DNA of 32,309 nucleotides from Treponema sp. (GCA_031284195.1 JAITAI010000016.1:1-32309); one strand, 5' to 3'. Positions 8,874 through 17,715 are shown, counted from the stretch's first letter. Numbers and translations are program-made. The notes: generated by a model not told the origin, from the letters alone.

Positions 8874-10379
8874 TTAGGGGCTTTCTGCATACCCTAACCA
8901 TGCCTCCCGGTAAGCGTCTAGCTCTGGTATGCCGATTTTCAAGACTTCCTGATAGGCTATCTCAAAATCCCCGGAAAGCTCCGGTAGTTTTTTACCGGTC
9001 AAAGCCATCTTAACGGTCATGGCTGCCCCTAAGGCAGTAGCTTCGGCAATGTCCGTGAGGAAAACCGGGTTGTTCGGAAGGGCCGCTGCAAGGAGGGTAT
9101 GGTACGCTTTATCTTTCCTAAAACCCCCTTCGGTAAAAATCCTGGTTCCTGGGACAAGTCCGGTCCGTTCCAGGGCGGTGAGGGTCTGCATAACCAGGGA
9201 TATACCTAAGAGGGCGATTCCCTGTTCGTAGCGTTTAAAAACTCGGGGGATCTGGTTCCCCTGGGCAATAGCGGTAAAGGGATACTCCTGCCCGTCCTCA
9301 ATGATCCGAGGTTTGGACCGGGGGAACTGGCCGGAACCAGGGGTAAGCTCCGGCATGAGAAAGGCTGTTTTTTCGGTAAGCAGGGAACGATACTGGGATA
9401 CCTCAAAGGGAGGCATATCCTGCCGTCCATGTATATCCATGAGCAGGCGGGACCAGGTTTCAAATTCCTGGCCTCCCAGAAAGATCGCGGTTTTCACCGG
9501 TGTTCCAAAGGCAGAAATATTGAAGAAGACCGCTTTGCCCAGCTCTTCAGGGGCGAATCCATAGACCTGTAGGGGATTCATAATAACACACCAGGTCCCG
9601 GTGGAATTAAGTACAAACCCCCTTTCTCCGTGTTTGGCAAAATGGGGGAGCAGGGAAGCATTGGAATCGTGGATACCCAGGGTGAAGATTACCTCCTCTG
9701 GAAGACCGGTTTTCCGGGCAAATGTCGGACTCAGGGTTCCCAACACATCCCAGGAGGCCTCCAGATGATTCGGCATGAGCGTCGTTACCCCCAGACCCTG
9801 GGCCACCGCGGAAAAACACCCTTGCCGTTGATCCCAGAGGTAACTATGACAGCCCATATAGGTTCCTTCAACCCCGGTTTTGCCTGAAAACCGGTACCCC
9901 CAATATTGGGGATAGAGCAGCAGTTGAACCGTCTGCTTGAAACCCTCGGGATAGTGTTCCTGGGCGAAAAAGATTCCTTTGCCAGTGTTGATCAGGGCCT
10001 TGAAAGCGGGAGTACCGGTTTCTTCCTGGAGCGCCTCTGGGGAACCAAACCGGGCATAGAAGCGCGCATGAAACCCATCTCCCGGCTCATGGGTATAGTA
10101 CACGCAGGGCATCGAAGGGGTCCCGTCTTTTCCCACTCCTACAAAAGTAGCTCCGTGGGTACTCAAGGCTATACCTTTAATCGGATAGAGCCGGGCATAC
10201 TGGGCGACTTGTTCGGTGAACCAGTCCTCCATAGCCGCCAGATCATGGGTTTCCAATCCATCCATACGGAGAGACGGAAAATTCCGGTACCGGGCATCCA
10301 CCGGTGTCAGGGTATCATCATAGATCGCCACTTTCTTATTGGTCATCCCGATATCGATCACCGCAATAGCATATTTCAC
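8874..10379 (-). CDS. FGGY-family carbohydrate kinase (fuculo-/rhamnulokinase-like)
   Basis: AVIDIGMTNKKVAIYD phosphate motif, TEGGFRKDKAYHTLLAAALP and ALGAAM motifs. Confidence 0.87.
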   Translation of the reverse strand: MKYAIAVIDIGMTNKKVAIYDDTLTPVDARYRNFPSLRMDGLETHDLAAMEDWFTEQVAQYARLYPIKGIALSTHGATFVGVGKDGTPSMPCVYYTHEPGDGFHARFYARFGSPEALQEETGTPAFKALINTGKGIFFAQEHYPEGFKQTVQLLLYPQYWGYRFSGKTGVEGTYMGCHSYLWDQRQGCFSAVAQGLGVTTLMPNHLEASWDVLGTLSPTFARKTGLPEEVIFTLGIHDSNASLLPHFAKHGERGFVLNSTGTWCVIMNPLQVYGFAPEELGKAVFFNISAFGTPVKTAIFLGGQEFETWSRLLMDIHGRQDMPPFEVSQYRSLLTEKTAFLMPELTPGSGQFPRSKPRIIEDGQEYPFTAIAQGNQIPRVFKRYEQGIALLGISLVMQTLTALERTGLVPGTRIFTEGGFRKDKAYHTLLAAALPNNPVFLTDIAEATALGAAMTVKMALTGKKLPELSGDFEIAYQEVLKIGIPELDAYREAWLGYAESP

Positions 10380-10396
10380 CCTCCCCCTCCCAAGCC

Positions 10397-11683
10397 CTAG
10401 TGTAACATCACCTGACCACCGGTAACCGGGACCGCCTGACCGGTTTCATACTCCTGTTCTATAATATAGTAGACGGCTCGCATCACATCCGGGCCGGTAC
10501 AGCCCCGTTTCATCGGGACCTTGGCTTCATAATAGGCCTTTACATCCGCGATATGCTTGGCTCCCGGCACTTTGCCGGCTCTCAGATATTGGACGAAAAG
10601 GCCCTTTTCCGGGTCAGACCAGAGGGACCCGTCAAAGAAATTGCCAGGACAGATGGCATTTACCTTGATGTTATAGTCCACCAGTTCCAGGGCAAAGCTC
10701 TGGGTCAATCCGATACCGCCGAATTTTCCCCCTGCATAGGCGCTGTTTTTATTTGACCCTTCAAGACCGGACTTGGAATTGATCTGGATGATGTCGGTTT
10801 TCCAGTGCGGAGCGGTCCAGTGCTGCTCCCTAAACAATAAACCTGCGTATTTCGCTATGAGAAAGAACCCGGTATAATTAATATCCGTAACCAAAGAAAA
10901 GTCTTGCAAGCTCTGTTCCAGAACGCTTCCGGCTTTGAGTACTCCTGCATTGCTGATACAGATATCCAATCCTCCGGCGTTTTGTATCAGGGTCGTAAAC
11001 AGGGCCTTCACCGAGGCTTCATCCGCTACATTCACCGCCACGGGGATTGCCGCAGTCCGTCTTTCCTTGGCATTGATCTGTACCGCTAGGGTTTCCGCTC
11101 CTTCCCAGTTGCAATCCGCAATAAACACCAGGGCCCCTGAAGCAGCGAGGCTTTGAACGATGATTGCTCCAATACCTTGAGCCCCCCCTGTTACCAGGGC
11201 AATCTTGTTCTTCACTACCTCAGATCGATGAGCAGCGTTGAAACCAGGAAGGGGCAGCGGTACTTTTTCTATTAAAAGAGCATCGTTTTTTGTCTCCATC
11301 CGTTCTTTAACCGCATCAAAGTCCCGGTCGATCCAATAAATCCCCTGGACCGTATCGGCATTTTTTACCACCACACAAGAAGGCGCCTTTTTACCCGCCT
11401 CAGTCCGTGCCATGGCTTCTGCCCCTGCCGGGGCCCGGTCGAATTCCCAGGCCGTATAGGCATCCTGCAGGATCTTGGCAGCATACTCGATATCCAAGAA
11501 TTGTTGATCGTATAGTGCCGGGGTGATATCAATGATCAATGCCTCTTGGGGGATTTCGGTTTCTCCCGGTGGGCTCTGCATAAGCACCCAGGGGTATCTA
11601 CCGGTATTGAGATAAAGCCCCCGGATAAGCAGCGCCACCACAGCGGGATCCGCCAGTTTTCGTTCAGCCCTTTCCATATACAA
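10397..11683 (-). CDS. short-chain dehydrogenase/reductase with ~140-aa N-terminal extension
   Basis: IALVTGGAQGIG Rossmann motif, ISNAG, SAYAGGKFGG catalytic YxxxK; extension precedes the SDR core. Confidence 0.87.
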   Translation of the reverse strand: MYMERAERKLADPAVVALLIRGLYLNTGRYPWVLMQSPPGETEIPQEALIIDITPALYDQQFLDIEYAAKILQDAYTAWEFDRAPAGAEAMARTEAGKKAPSCVVVKNADTVQGIYWIDRDFDAVKERMETKNDALLIEKVPLPLPGFNAAHRSEVVKNKIALVTGGAQGIGAIIVQSLAASGALVFIADCNWEGAETLAVQINAKERRTAAIPVAVNVADEASVKALFTTLIQNAGGLDICISNAGVLKAGSVLEQSLQDFSLVTDINYTGFFLIAKYAGLLFREQHWTAPHWKTDIIQINSKSGLEGSNKNSAYAGGKFGGIGLTQSFALELVDYNIKVNAICPGNFFDGSLWSDPEKGLFVQYLRAGKVPGAKHIADVKAYYEAKVPMKRGCTGPDVMRAVYYIIEQEYETGQAVPVTGGQVMLH

Positions 11684-13025
11684 ACCTCCCTTGTCGTAAG
11701 TTCTCTACTATGTTTATTGCCGCTGCTTCAGGGTGATGGCGATCCAGCGCTCTTCCTGCAGCCGCGTAGATTTCAAGCCGCGATGCCAAGGACTCCCCTG
11801 CAAGGGGATTTTCTGAAGAAAAGAGGCCCCACCGGGGATCCACTGAACCGAGCCGTTCATGGGCGATGAGGGCCCAGGTGGTATCCACGAGGTGCCGGAA
11901 GGGGGGGCTCACTACTTCGGGACAGGTAAAGGATTGACGGGAACTGTTGATATCCACCCCTGAAATTTCCATGAAACCCCAGGCAGTACATAAAGCCCTG
12001 ACCCGCTGGAGCTGTTCCGGGGTATTCCGGGGAGGCATATAGGTAATTCCCTGATAACCGATACGGGCTAATGCCTCAAAAAGGGCTTCCAGATAGGAAT
12101 CTTCGAATCGTTCTGCTTGTTTGTCTCCTGTAGGCGATTCTCCTACATCCCCCAGGTAGGCGTAAGCCGGAATCGCCCCAATAGAACGGGCAAAGTCCAC
12201 CACGGTTTGAGCAGGGATACATTCTTTTTCCTGGGGCTGGATAAATATTCGGGGGAGCAAGGCTGATTTCAGAACCCCCAGGAGATCATAGGGGTAATGG
12301 GGATTTTCCGGATCCGCAAGCGATGCCCCGATTTTGGGTCCTGGCGCTATCCCCAGCGTGGTGTTAAGTCCCTGCACTAAAGGAGAGCCTTTCCCGTATC
12401 GTTGGAGGATCTTACCGGCAACTGCGGCCAAAAGATGCCGTTCGGTGATTGCTCCTCCCTCGGCATATTGGGACGCATCCCGCACCTCGTGGCCAAAATC
12501 AATTTCATCAAAACCCTTTTCGATGAGCAGGGCATTGGCTGCTTCGGTCATGGCTTGGATCCGGAGGACCCGTTCCGCCCGGATAGGCAAGAGGAATTCT
12601 TGCACTGCGGCAAAGCACGGCCGGGGTATCCCTTGGACGGTCATGTAGAGGATCCCCGCAGAATCAGGGTTGTTGATCTTGCGTTGGGTAAACGGGCTAG
12701 GCCCGTCAGGGCCCTGGGTAAAACTGACCCGGACCTCGAAGCCCACACATGCCCCGATACCCAGGCTTGCACCGGCGCTGAGCATCTCTTCTGCTGCTGC
12801 AAGGGAATCATGATCCACCGAACCTGCTGCTTCAAGCCCCGCGTCCCGAGCCTTTAAGGCCGCCATACTCGGAGTATAGGGGCTGAAACTATAGATAGTA
12901 TGGATATGATTATTGATTTCTCCGGTGGTTTTCACAAGACCCGGCTTTTCCGTTGCCTCCGCTTTGAGTGCTGAAAGCCGCTCTTCTCTTGAAACCTTGG
13001 GGTTGTTGATTGCCTGGTAATGCAT
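11664..13025 (-). CDS. PHP-domain metal-dependent phosphoesterase-like protein
   Basis: NNHIHTIYSFSPYTPS and SVDHDS PHP motifs; overlaps the SDR start. Confidence 0.78.
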   Translation of the reverse strand: MHYQAINNPKVSREERLSALKAEATEKPGLVKTTGEINNHIHTIYSFSPYTPSMAALKARDAGLEAAGSVDHDSLAAAEEMLSAGASLGIGACVGFEVRVSFTQGPDGPSPFTQRKINNPDSAGILYMTVQGIPRPCFAAVQEFLLPIRAERVLRIQAMTEAANALLIEKGFDEIDFGHEVRDASQYAEGGAITERHLLAAVAGKILQRYGKGSPLVQGLNTTLGIAPGPKIGASLADPENPHYPYDLLGVLKSALLPRIFIQPQEKECIPAQTVVDFARSIGAIPAYAYLGDVGESPTGDKQAERFEDSYLEALFEALARIGYQGITYMPPRNTPEQLQRVRALCTAWGFMEISGVDINSSRQSFTCPEVVSPPFRHLVDTTWALIAHERLGSVDPRWGLFSSENPLAGESLASRLEIYAAAGRALDRHHPEAAAINIVENLRQGRFVYGKG

Positions 13026-13296
13026 GTGATTTTAATTATATACTATTCAAACTTTTGTGTCAGCAGAAAGCGTGTAGGTACAGCGTAAAAGCCTTTACTT
13101 CGGTATCTTTGAGAAAAGTCCAGGAATTGTACGGATTTCCGTTCTCAAGCCTTAGTACAACCGTACAATAGTAAAAAACCCACGGATTTTCCCGTAGCCT
13201 TGGTGAAGACCTGCACTCATTAACGCGGCGGGTTGTTACCCTGCATGGTTTAATCCGCAGACAAATTTTTAAATGCAAAAGCCCTGCGTGTAGGTG

Positions 13297-13561
13297 CAGG
13301 ATACACCCATAGAAAAAACTTCCAGGGTCTTGGGGCCTCTCAGGCCCCCATAGAGGAGCGGTAAGTGGCCGGGTGCAAAGGCCCGGCCTGTTCTGCAGGA
13401 AGGGTCTCCTGACTAGAGGCGCTTTAAGTCCGATACAGCCAACAGGGCATGCTACTCCGGGGAATAAGCCTCAAGTTCTGCGAGACTTCAGCGCTCTTTT
13501 AAGGAACAAGATGATGATCGGTCCTCGCTGCCATCGCAAAGGTTTCTATGGGCTTATCCTG
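13297..13561. repeat. structured intergenic element 1 with inverted-repeat ends
   Basis: CAGGATACACCCATAGAAA / TTTCTATGGGCTTATCCTG (17/19) ends; internal hairpins GGGGCC-tctca-GGCCCC and GGCCGGG-tgcaaagg-CCCGGCC; right half resembles 23347-23422. Confidence 0.55.
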
Positions 13562-13685
13562 AGTGCACGGATCAAGACGCATGAGCATGTCCTCCACGGT
13601 GAAGGCAAGTACCTTTTTAATTCTTTGTGACATAAAAAAAATCTTTCCAGTGCTTCACGGTAGGTCAAAGGATACATCCTTATTA

Positions 13686-13714
13686 TAATAGGTCTTACAG
13701 CTTCACTTCCCAAA
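13686..13714 (-). promoter_or_regulatory. possible minus-strand promoter upstream of the PHP operon leader
   Basis: TTGGGA - 17 bp - TATTAT on minus strand. Confidence 0.35.
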
Positions 13715-13791
13715 ACGTATGCGCCTCCAATAAACACTCGGGAATGGTTCATAAAAAGCGGGAAATGAGCTGTCTAAACCAAGGAGGTTTT

Positions 13792-14264
13792 ATGCCTTTC
13801 AGCTTCTAGATGAACATAGGGGGAAGAAGCCTGTGGTCAACAGATTAAGAATTGCTTGTCCCCTGATTACGCTCATTTTCGCAGATTTACTAAGAATAGC
13901 GGCACGAAAAACCCGGGTAATCCGCTTAATCGGTGGGCCGCTTTGTCTTCATCTGCTTAAGCTGTTGACTGGGAAAAGAAGTCCCCTTAGCGCTTCAAAG
14001 GGGATTCCTGCAGAGGGTAGGCTCTTCAGGTTATACAACCTTACCGGTAGATGAAGGCTTCTTGGGGGCCCCTCATCTGGACATCGGTAAATTAAGGATC
14101 CTTCATATTCAGACGGTGTACCGCCCACACGTTACGAAAAGGGTCGCTGGGGAAATCCCCGGGATCTGGCAGGAGCAGCGGTGTTCCTCGCATCCTCTGC
14201 GTTGGATTACGTGAACGGTTTTACCCTTGCCGCGGACGGAGGCTGGCTTGCCCGCTCAGTTTAA
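13792..14264 (+). pseudogene. decayed SDR (KduD / gluconate 5-dehydrogenase type)
   Basis: AAGGAGG + ATG (MPFSF*) start remnant; 14145-14264 reads [39 protein letters not shown], a typical SDR C-terminus; centre missing or disrupted. Confidence 0.6.
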
Positions 14265-14305
14265 GAAAAGCTGCGGTATCTTCTCGCTTACCCCTCAGTG
14301 GTTCT

Positions 14306-15958
14306 TTATGTCCCCAATCTCAAAAAGGCGTCGTGGTATCCAATACCCCTGAAACGCTGCAAAAGGGCGCCGCTCTCTCCCAGGTTCATGGGACCCAGCA
14401 GAATCCGATAAAGAGGCCCCTCAGGGCTCTCTGAATTTTGAATGGTTAAGGGATAGACGGTTCCTATTTTAGATAATTCCGGCTCTACCAGTTCGGCTTT
14501 ATGGTACGCTCCTAATTGGAGATAATACTTACCCTTTTCCAAACGGCTGATCACTGGAACTGAAAACTTCAGAGGAAACCCAGCGTTTTTAGAGGGTTCC
14601 GGGACAGGTGGTATGAGGGGTGCTAATTCCCGGTTTGCTTGAAAATCCGCCACAGGATACGAGATTGAATCAATGATAAAGTTTGGGTCGATACTTTGGG
14701 CATTCTGAACTGGATTAGCAAGAGGGGCTATTTCTGCTTCCGTTGGAAGCCCGGTAGTCTCCCGTTCCAGAGGAGGCCGCTCTTCTGCAGGAGTCAGCCT
14801 AAGATTGTATGCATCCGCAGGGTATCGGGGCCCTTCAGAAACCTCAATCCCCTCTGGATTTGCTTCTTCGGTGCTCGGCTTCTCTTGTATCTTAAGGACC
14901 TCCTTGGCAACAGGGGGAATTTGGAGGGGCAAATGGGTTTCCGGCGTCACAAGACCTTCTTCCAAGATGGGTTTCTCATGTATCGTGAGGGACTCTTTAT
15001 CGGAACTGCTGAGCGGGGAGGCTTCTGGAGGATTAACATCGGGCATTTCCGTTCCTGTGTTGGATGCTCCGGTTTTTTCGGCAAGACCTCCCCCTTCTTG
15101 AGGAGAAAGGTTTACCGGCATTCCTTCTCCTATGCCGCTGCCTGATGCTTCCCCTCTACCGGTCTGTGGTTCAGGCTCCTTGGTACTTACGGTTCCTGCC
15201 AAATAGGTTTCCGGCTGTTCCAGCCGTTCTTCTGGTTTCTCATTGATGGTGACCCTGGGCTCTTCAGCGGTTTCAGGAAAGGGGGTAACATCAGGGTGAT
15301 TCGTTCCTGGGGATACTGGTTCTGCTGCAGAGAGGACCAGCAACTCTGGATTCGGATTCTCATCTATCCTTACTTCTGAAGGGGTACCGGGTTTATAGGC
15401 ATCCGGAATCTCTATAGCATCCTTGCTGGAGGTATCTTCTGGAGGTACTGAATCTGGACTTGCAGACCCGATGGTAGTTGGACTCTCAGGACCTAGGGAG
15501 GGTTTTTCAGGAAGCGTGCTCTCAGAAATCCCCTCTTCCCTATCATTCCTTTCAAGGGCTTCACCAGAGGGTATACTGCCTTTATTTTGAGCAAAGTATT
15601 TAGAAAAGGCTTCTGGATCTGCAGGCTGTATCATCTTGATTCTACCCAGCGATCCTATGGGCATCCCTATAGCCTCAGCAGCTTCCCTCGTAAGGGTGAT
15701 CAAGAGCCCTGGATTGTCTAAGCTGGCGGCAACGATAACCGGAACGGTCTTTTCTGTTTCAAGATTGGTAATATACACCACCGTATTCCGGGGAAATACA
15801 TTGGTAGCCACGTAGAGTCCGTCTGCAGGAAGTTCCCCATGAGCAGCAACCACCGCATTTCCTTCCCAGATGCTTCCTTCCCATTCGGATCCGTTAAGTA
15901 ATAGGATACACGCGGTTACAATAGATCCCACAAACTGCTTTTTTTTCATATATTTCAT
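14306..15958 (-). CDS. secreted RlpA-like (DPBB) protein with repeat-rich Pro/Glu linker and C-terminal SPOR domain
   Basis: signal peptide; VYITNLETEKTVPVIV...LITLTREAAEAIGMPIGSLGRIKM; C-terminal KYYLQLGAYHKAELVEPELSKIG. Confidence 0.75.
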   Translation of the reverse strand: MKYMKKKQFVGSIVTACILLLNGSEWEGSIWEGNAVVAAHGELPADGLYVATNVFPRNTVVYITNLETEKTVPVIVAASLDNPGLLITLTREAAEAIGMPIGSLGRIKMIQPADPEAFSKYFAQNKGSIPSGEALERNDREEGISESTLPEKPSLGPESPTTIGSASPDSVPPEDTSSKDAIEIPDAYKPGTPSEVRIDENPNPELLVLSAAEPVSPGTNHPDVTPFPETAEEPRVTINEKPEERLEQPETYLAGTVSTKEPEPQTGRGEASGSGIGEGMPVNLSPQEGGGLAEKTGASNTGTEMPDVNPPEASPLSSSDKESLTIHEKPILEEGLVTPETHLPLQIPPVAKEVLKIQEKPSTEEANPEGIEVSEGPRYPADAYNLRLTPAEERPPLERETTGLPTEAEIAPLANPVQNAQSIDPNFIIDSISYPVADFQANRELAPLIPPVPEPSKNAGFPLKFSVPVISRLEKGKYYLQLGAYHKAELVEPELSKIGTVYPLTIQNSESPEGPLYRILLGPMNLGESGALLQRFRGIGYHDAFLRLGT

Positions 15959-16050
15959 ACGTATACCCGTCCTTACAAGGTATTTTTACTTAATCCTGCA
16001 CAGAGAGCATACCCTGGCCTTCAAAAAGGTACGCCCAAGCTATGCGCTGG

Positions 16051-16548
16051 TCATCTTCCGAGATGAACAAGGAGGGTCCGGGCTGCTTTTTTGACCTCCA
16101 GGAGTTCTTCAGCCGGGGATAGGCTTCTGGTCTTTGGGTATTGTTGTTCCACCACACAACGATATGGCTTGGTGCTAAAAAGCTTCAGAGAAATCGTTTG
16201 GGGTCTTTGGGGAGCGCCTTCGATCATACCCTGATACTCCAGCAGGGCTAAGATAAAAAAATCAGCGCCCCCTGCAATGGCCTCCTTTAACTCTCCTTGG
16301 GCTTCATCGGGAAATTCTCCTGCTGATTTAACCTGAAGCTGCATAATAGGAGCATTACTTACGATATGACCTGCATCAAAAAATACATCCATCAAACTAC
16401 TTTCCCAGAGTCTTGAAAATTCAAGTACCGGCCTGTCCTGCGGGAGTCCTGTCTCTATAACCAGAAAGGTTATCGTTGCACCGGAAAGGGGAAACGTAAA
16501 ATAACTATGCAAGAATAAAATCACACTCAATGGTTTTACAAAACCCAT
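16051..16548 (-). CDS. secreted hypothetical protein
   Basis: 165 aa with N-terminal signal-like segment; upstream of the SPOR gene on the same strand. Confidence 0.65.
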   Translation of the reverse strand: MGFVKPLSVILFLHSYFTFPLSGATITFLVIETGLPQDRPVLEFSRLWESSLMDVFFDAGHIVSNAPIMQLQVKSAGEFPDEAQGELKEAIAGGADFFILALLEYQGMIEGAPQRPQTISLKLFSTKPYRCVVEQQYPKTRSLSPAEELLEVKKAARTLLVHLGR

Positions 16549-16894
16549 CTTTCTTAACCATTCTCCTGTATTTTTATCGGTACAATGATGGAGGTTCTGT
16601 AGGGGGTCTTAAAACGACAAGGTGTCATCCTGTACCGGATAGAACTAAGGGACTTCTGGAGACTTAGAAAAAAACCTCGATTTCCCTCTCTAATGAGTAT
16701 TTCATGGAGAACAGCAAACCCGCATTAAAGACGGTATGACTTCAATATAATGCTGTTACCCTGAATGTATACACGGTATCTCCTTCAGCAGTAGAAGCGT
16801 ATTGACGACCGGTAAAGGGGTATCTATTTCTATCCGGGACGTATACGGTTTGGAGATACCGGTTCAGTAGGCTAAAAATACCCTCATCTGGTAG

Positions 16895-17113
16895 TTTGAA
16901 CCTTTTGAAGCCTGGACCGCGGTTCAGGGTATTCCTCGAAACCGGATCGTAGTAGCTGCATTTGGCTGTATGCAGGTGAATCCTGGAGCAGCAGTCTATC
17001 TGGAGGACTTGGTTGCATTGTTTAAGACCAGAGCTTACCATTGGGCCTTTTATTCCCTTCCAGGAAATATGGATAATTGGCTATTATCAAAAATCCTTCA
17101 TCTTCAGATCTAG
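16895..17113 (+). pseudogene. C-terminal remnant of a GH5-like glycoside hydrolase (cellulase family)
   Basis: start-less frame reads FEPFEAWTAVQGIPRNRIVVAAFGCMQVNPGAAVYLEDLVALFKTRAYHWAFYS..., close to GH5 C-termini; in-frame TAG just upstream. Confidence 0.5.
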
Positions 17114-17159
17114 CCTGCATCCCGTCAGGAAAAAACTACTTTGTTTAGTCGTGAGCGGT

Positions 17160-17471
17160 TTAGAATTGGATTGAAAAATTCGAGTATTTCCCGGTGGGCC
17201 TGCGGGGTTCATAACGGAGGGAGTCCACCCGGGCGCTTGGAGGTCCTCGGTGAAGCCATTTAAGAAAAGAGGTCTGTTTTTCTGGAGGCCCTTCGGACCA
17301 GACCTCCACGGCCCCATCGCTTCTATTCCGTACCCATCCTGAAAGGCCAAGACGGCGGGCCTCATGGATGGCGGAATACCGAAATCCGACTCCCTGCACC
17401 CGGCCCCGAATAAGGGCCGAGAACGCAAACCCAACCACTTCTTTGGTTTCATCCACCGGCTTCATATTCAT
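17160..17471 (-). CDS. acyP: acylphosphatase
   Basis: IRGRVQGVGFRYSAIHEARRLGLSGWVRNRSDGAVEV signature. Confidence 0.92.
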   Translation of the reverse strand: MNMKPVDETKEVVGFAFSALIRGRVQGVGFRYSAIHEARRLGLSGWVRNRSDGAVEVWSEGPPEKQTSFLKWLHRGPPSARVDSLRYEPRRPTGKYSNFSIQF

Positions 17472-17540
17472 AGTTTTTCAGTCCTTTTTCTTATACTGCC
17501 ACAGGTCCGGCATAGCGAGCAAGATACCCATACCTTGTTA

Positions 17541-17680
17541 TAAAAAATAAAACCCCCCGGGAAAAGGAGGTGAGGAAACCCGGGAGGCAAACTGATAATA
17601 CGGTTATTATTTAACTCAGATGCTAACAGCAAAACACTTTATGTCGGTGATGAAAAGGCACGTAATACCGTATCATCAGT
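17541..17680 (-). ncRNA. candidate small RNA (~140 nt) between luxS and acyP
   Basis: minus-strand TTGACC-N17-TAACTT (17715-17687), internal 11-bp stem and terminal CCTCCCGGG/CCCGGGGGG hairpin followed by T-rich tract. Confidence 0.45.
17542..17587 (-). terminator. rho-independent terminator
   Basis: CCTCCCGGG...CCCGGGGGG then TTTTATTTTTT on minus strand. Confidence 0.7.
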
Positions 17681-17686
17681 ACTTTT

Positions 17687-17715
17687 AAGTTACCCAAATT
17701 TCTCCATAGGGTCAA
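17687..17715 (-). promoter_or_regulatory. sigma70-type promoter
   Basis: TTGACC - 17 bp - TAACTT on minus strand. Confidence 0.45.

Noticed and set aside
8597-8890. 97-aa minus-strand ORF overlapping the FGGY kinase end
   Set aside because: No domain, weak composition; not supported enough to call.
13060-13278. 72-aa minus-strand ORF upstream of the PHP gene
   Set aside because: Lies over repeat-like non-coding DNA with ACGGATTT direct and TTGTACGG/CCGTACAA inverted repeats; not protein-like.
13546-13752. 68-aa minus ORF and an overlapping frame MSQRIKKVLAFTVEDMLMRLDP...
   Set aside because: Could be a decayed gene start, but I could not tie it to any family.
16580-16680. ACAAGGTGTCATCCTGTACCGG ... 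CTTCTGGAGACTTAG, also cobalamin-riboswitch-like
   Set aside because: Too degenerate to call by eye; conserved CCCGC core missing.
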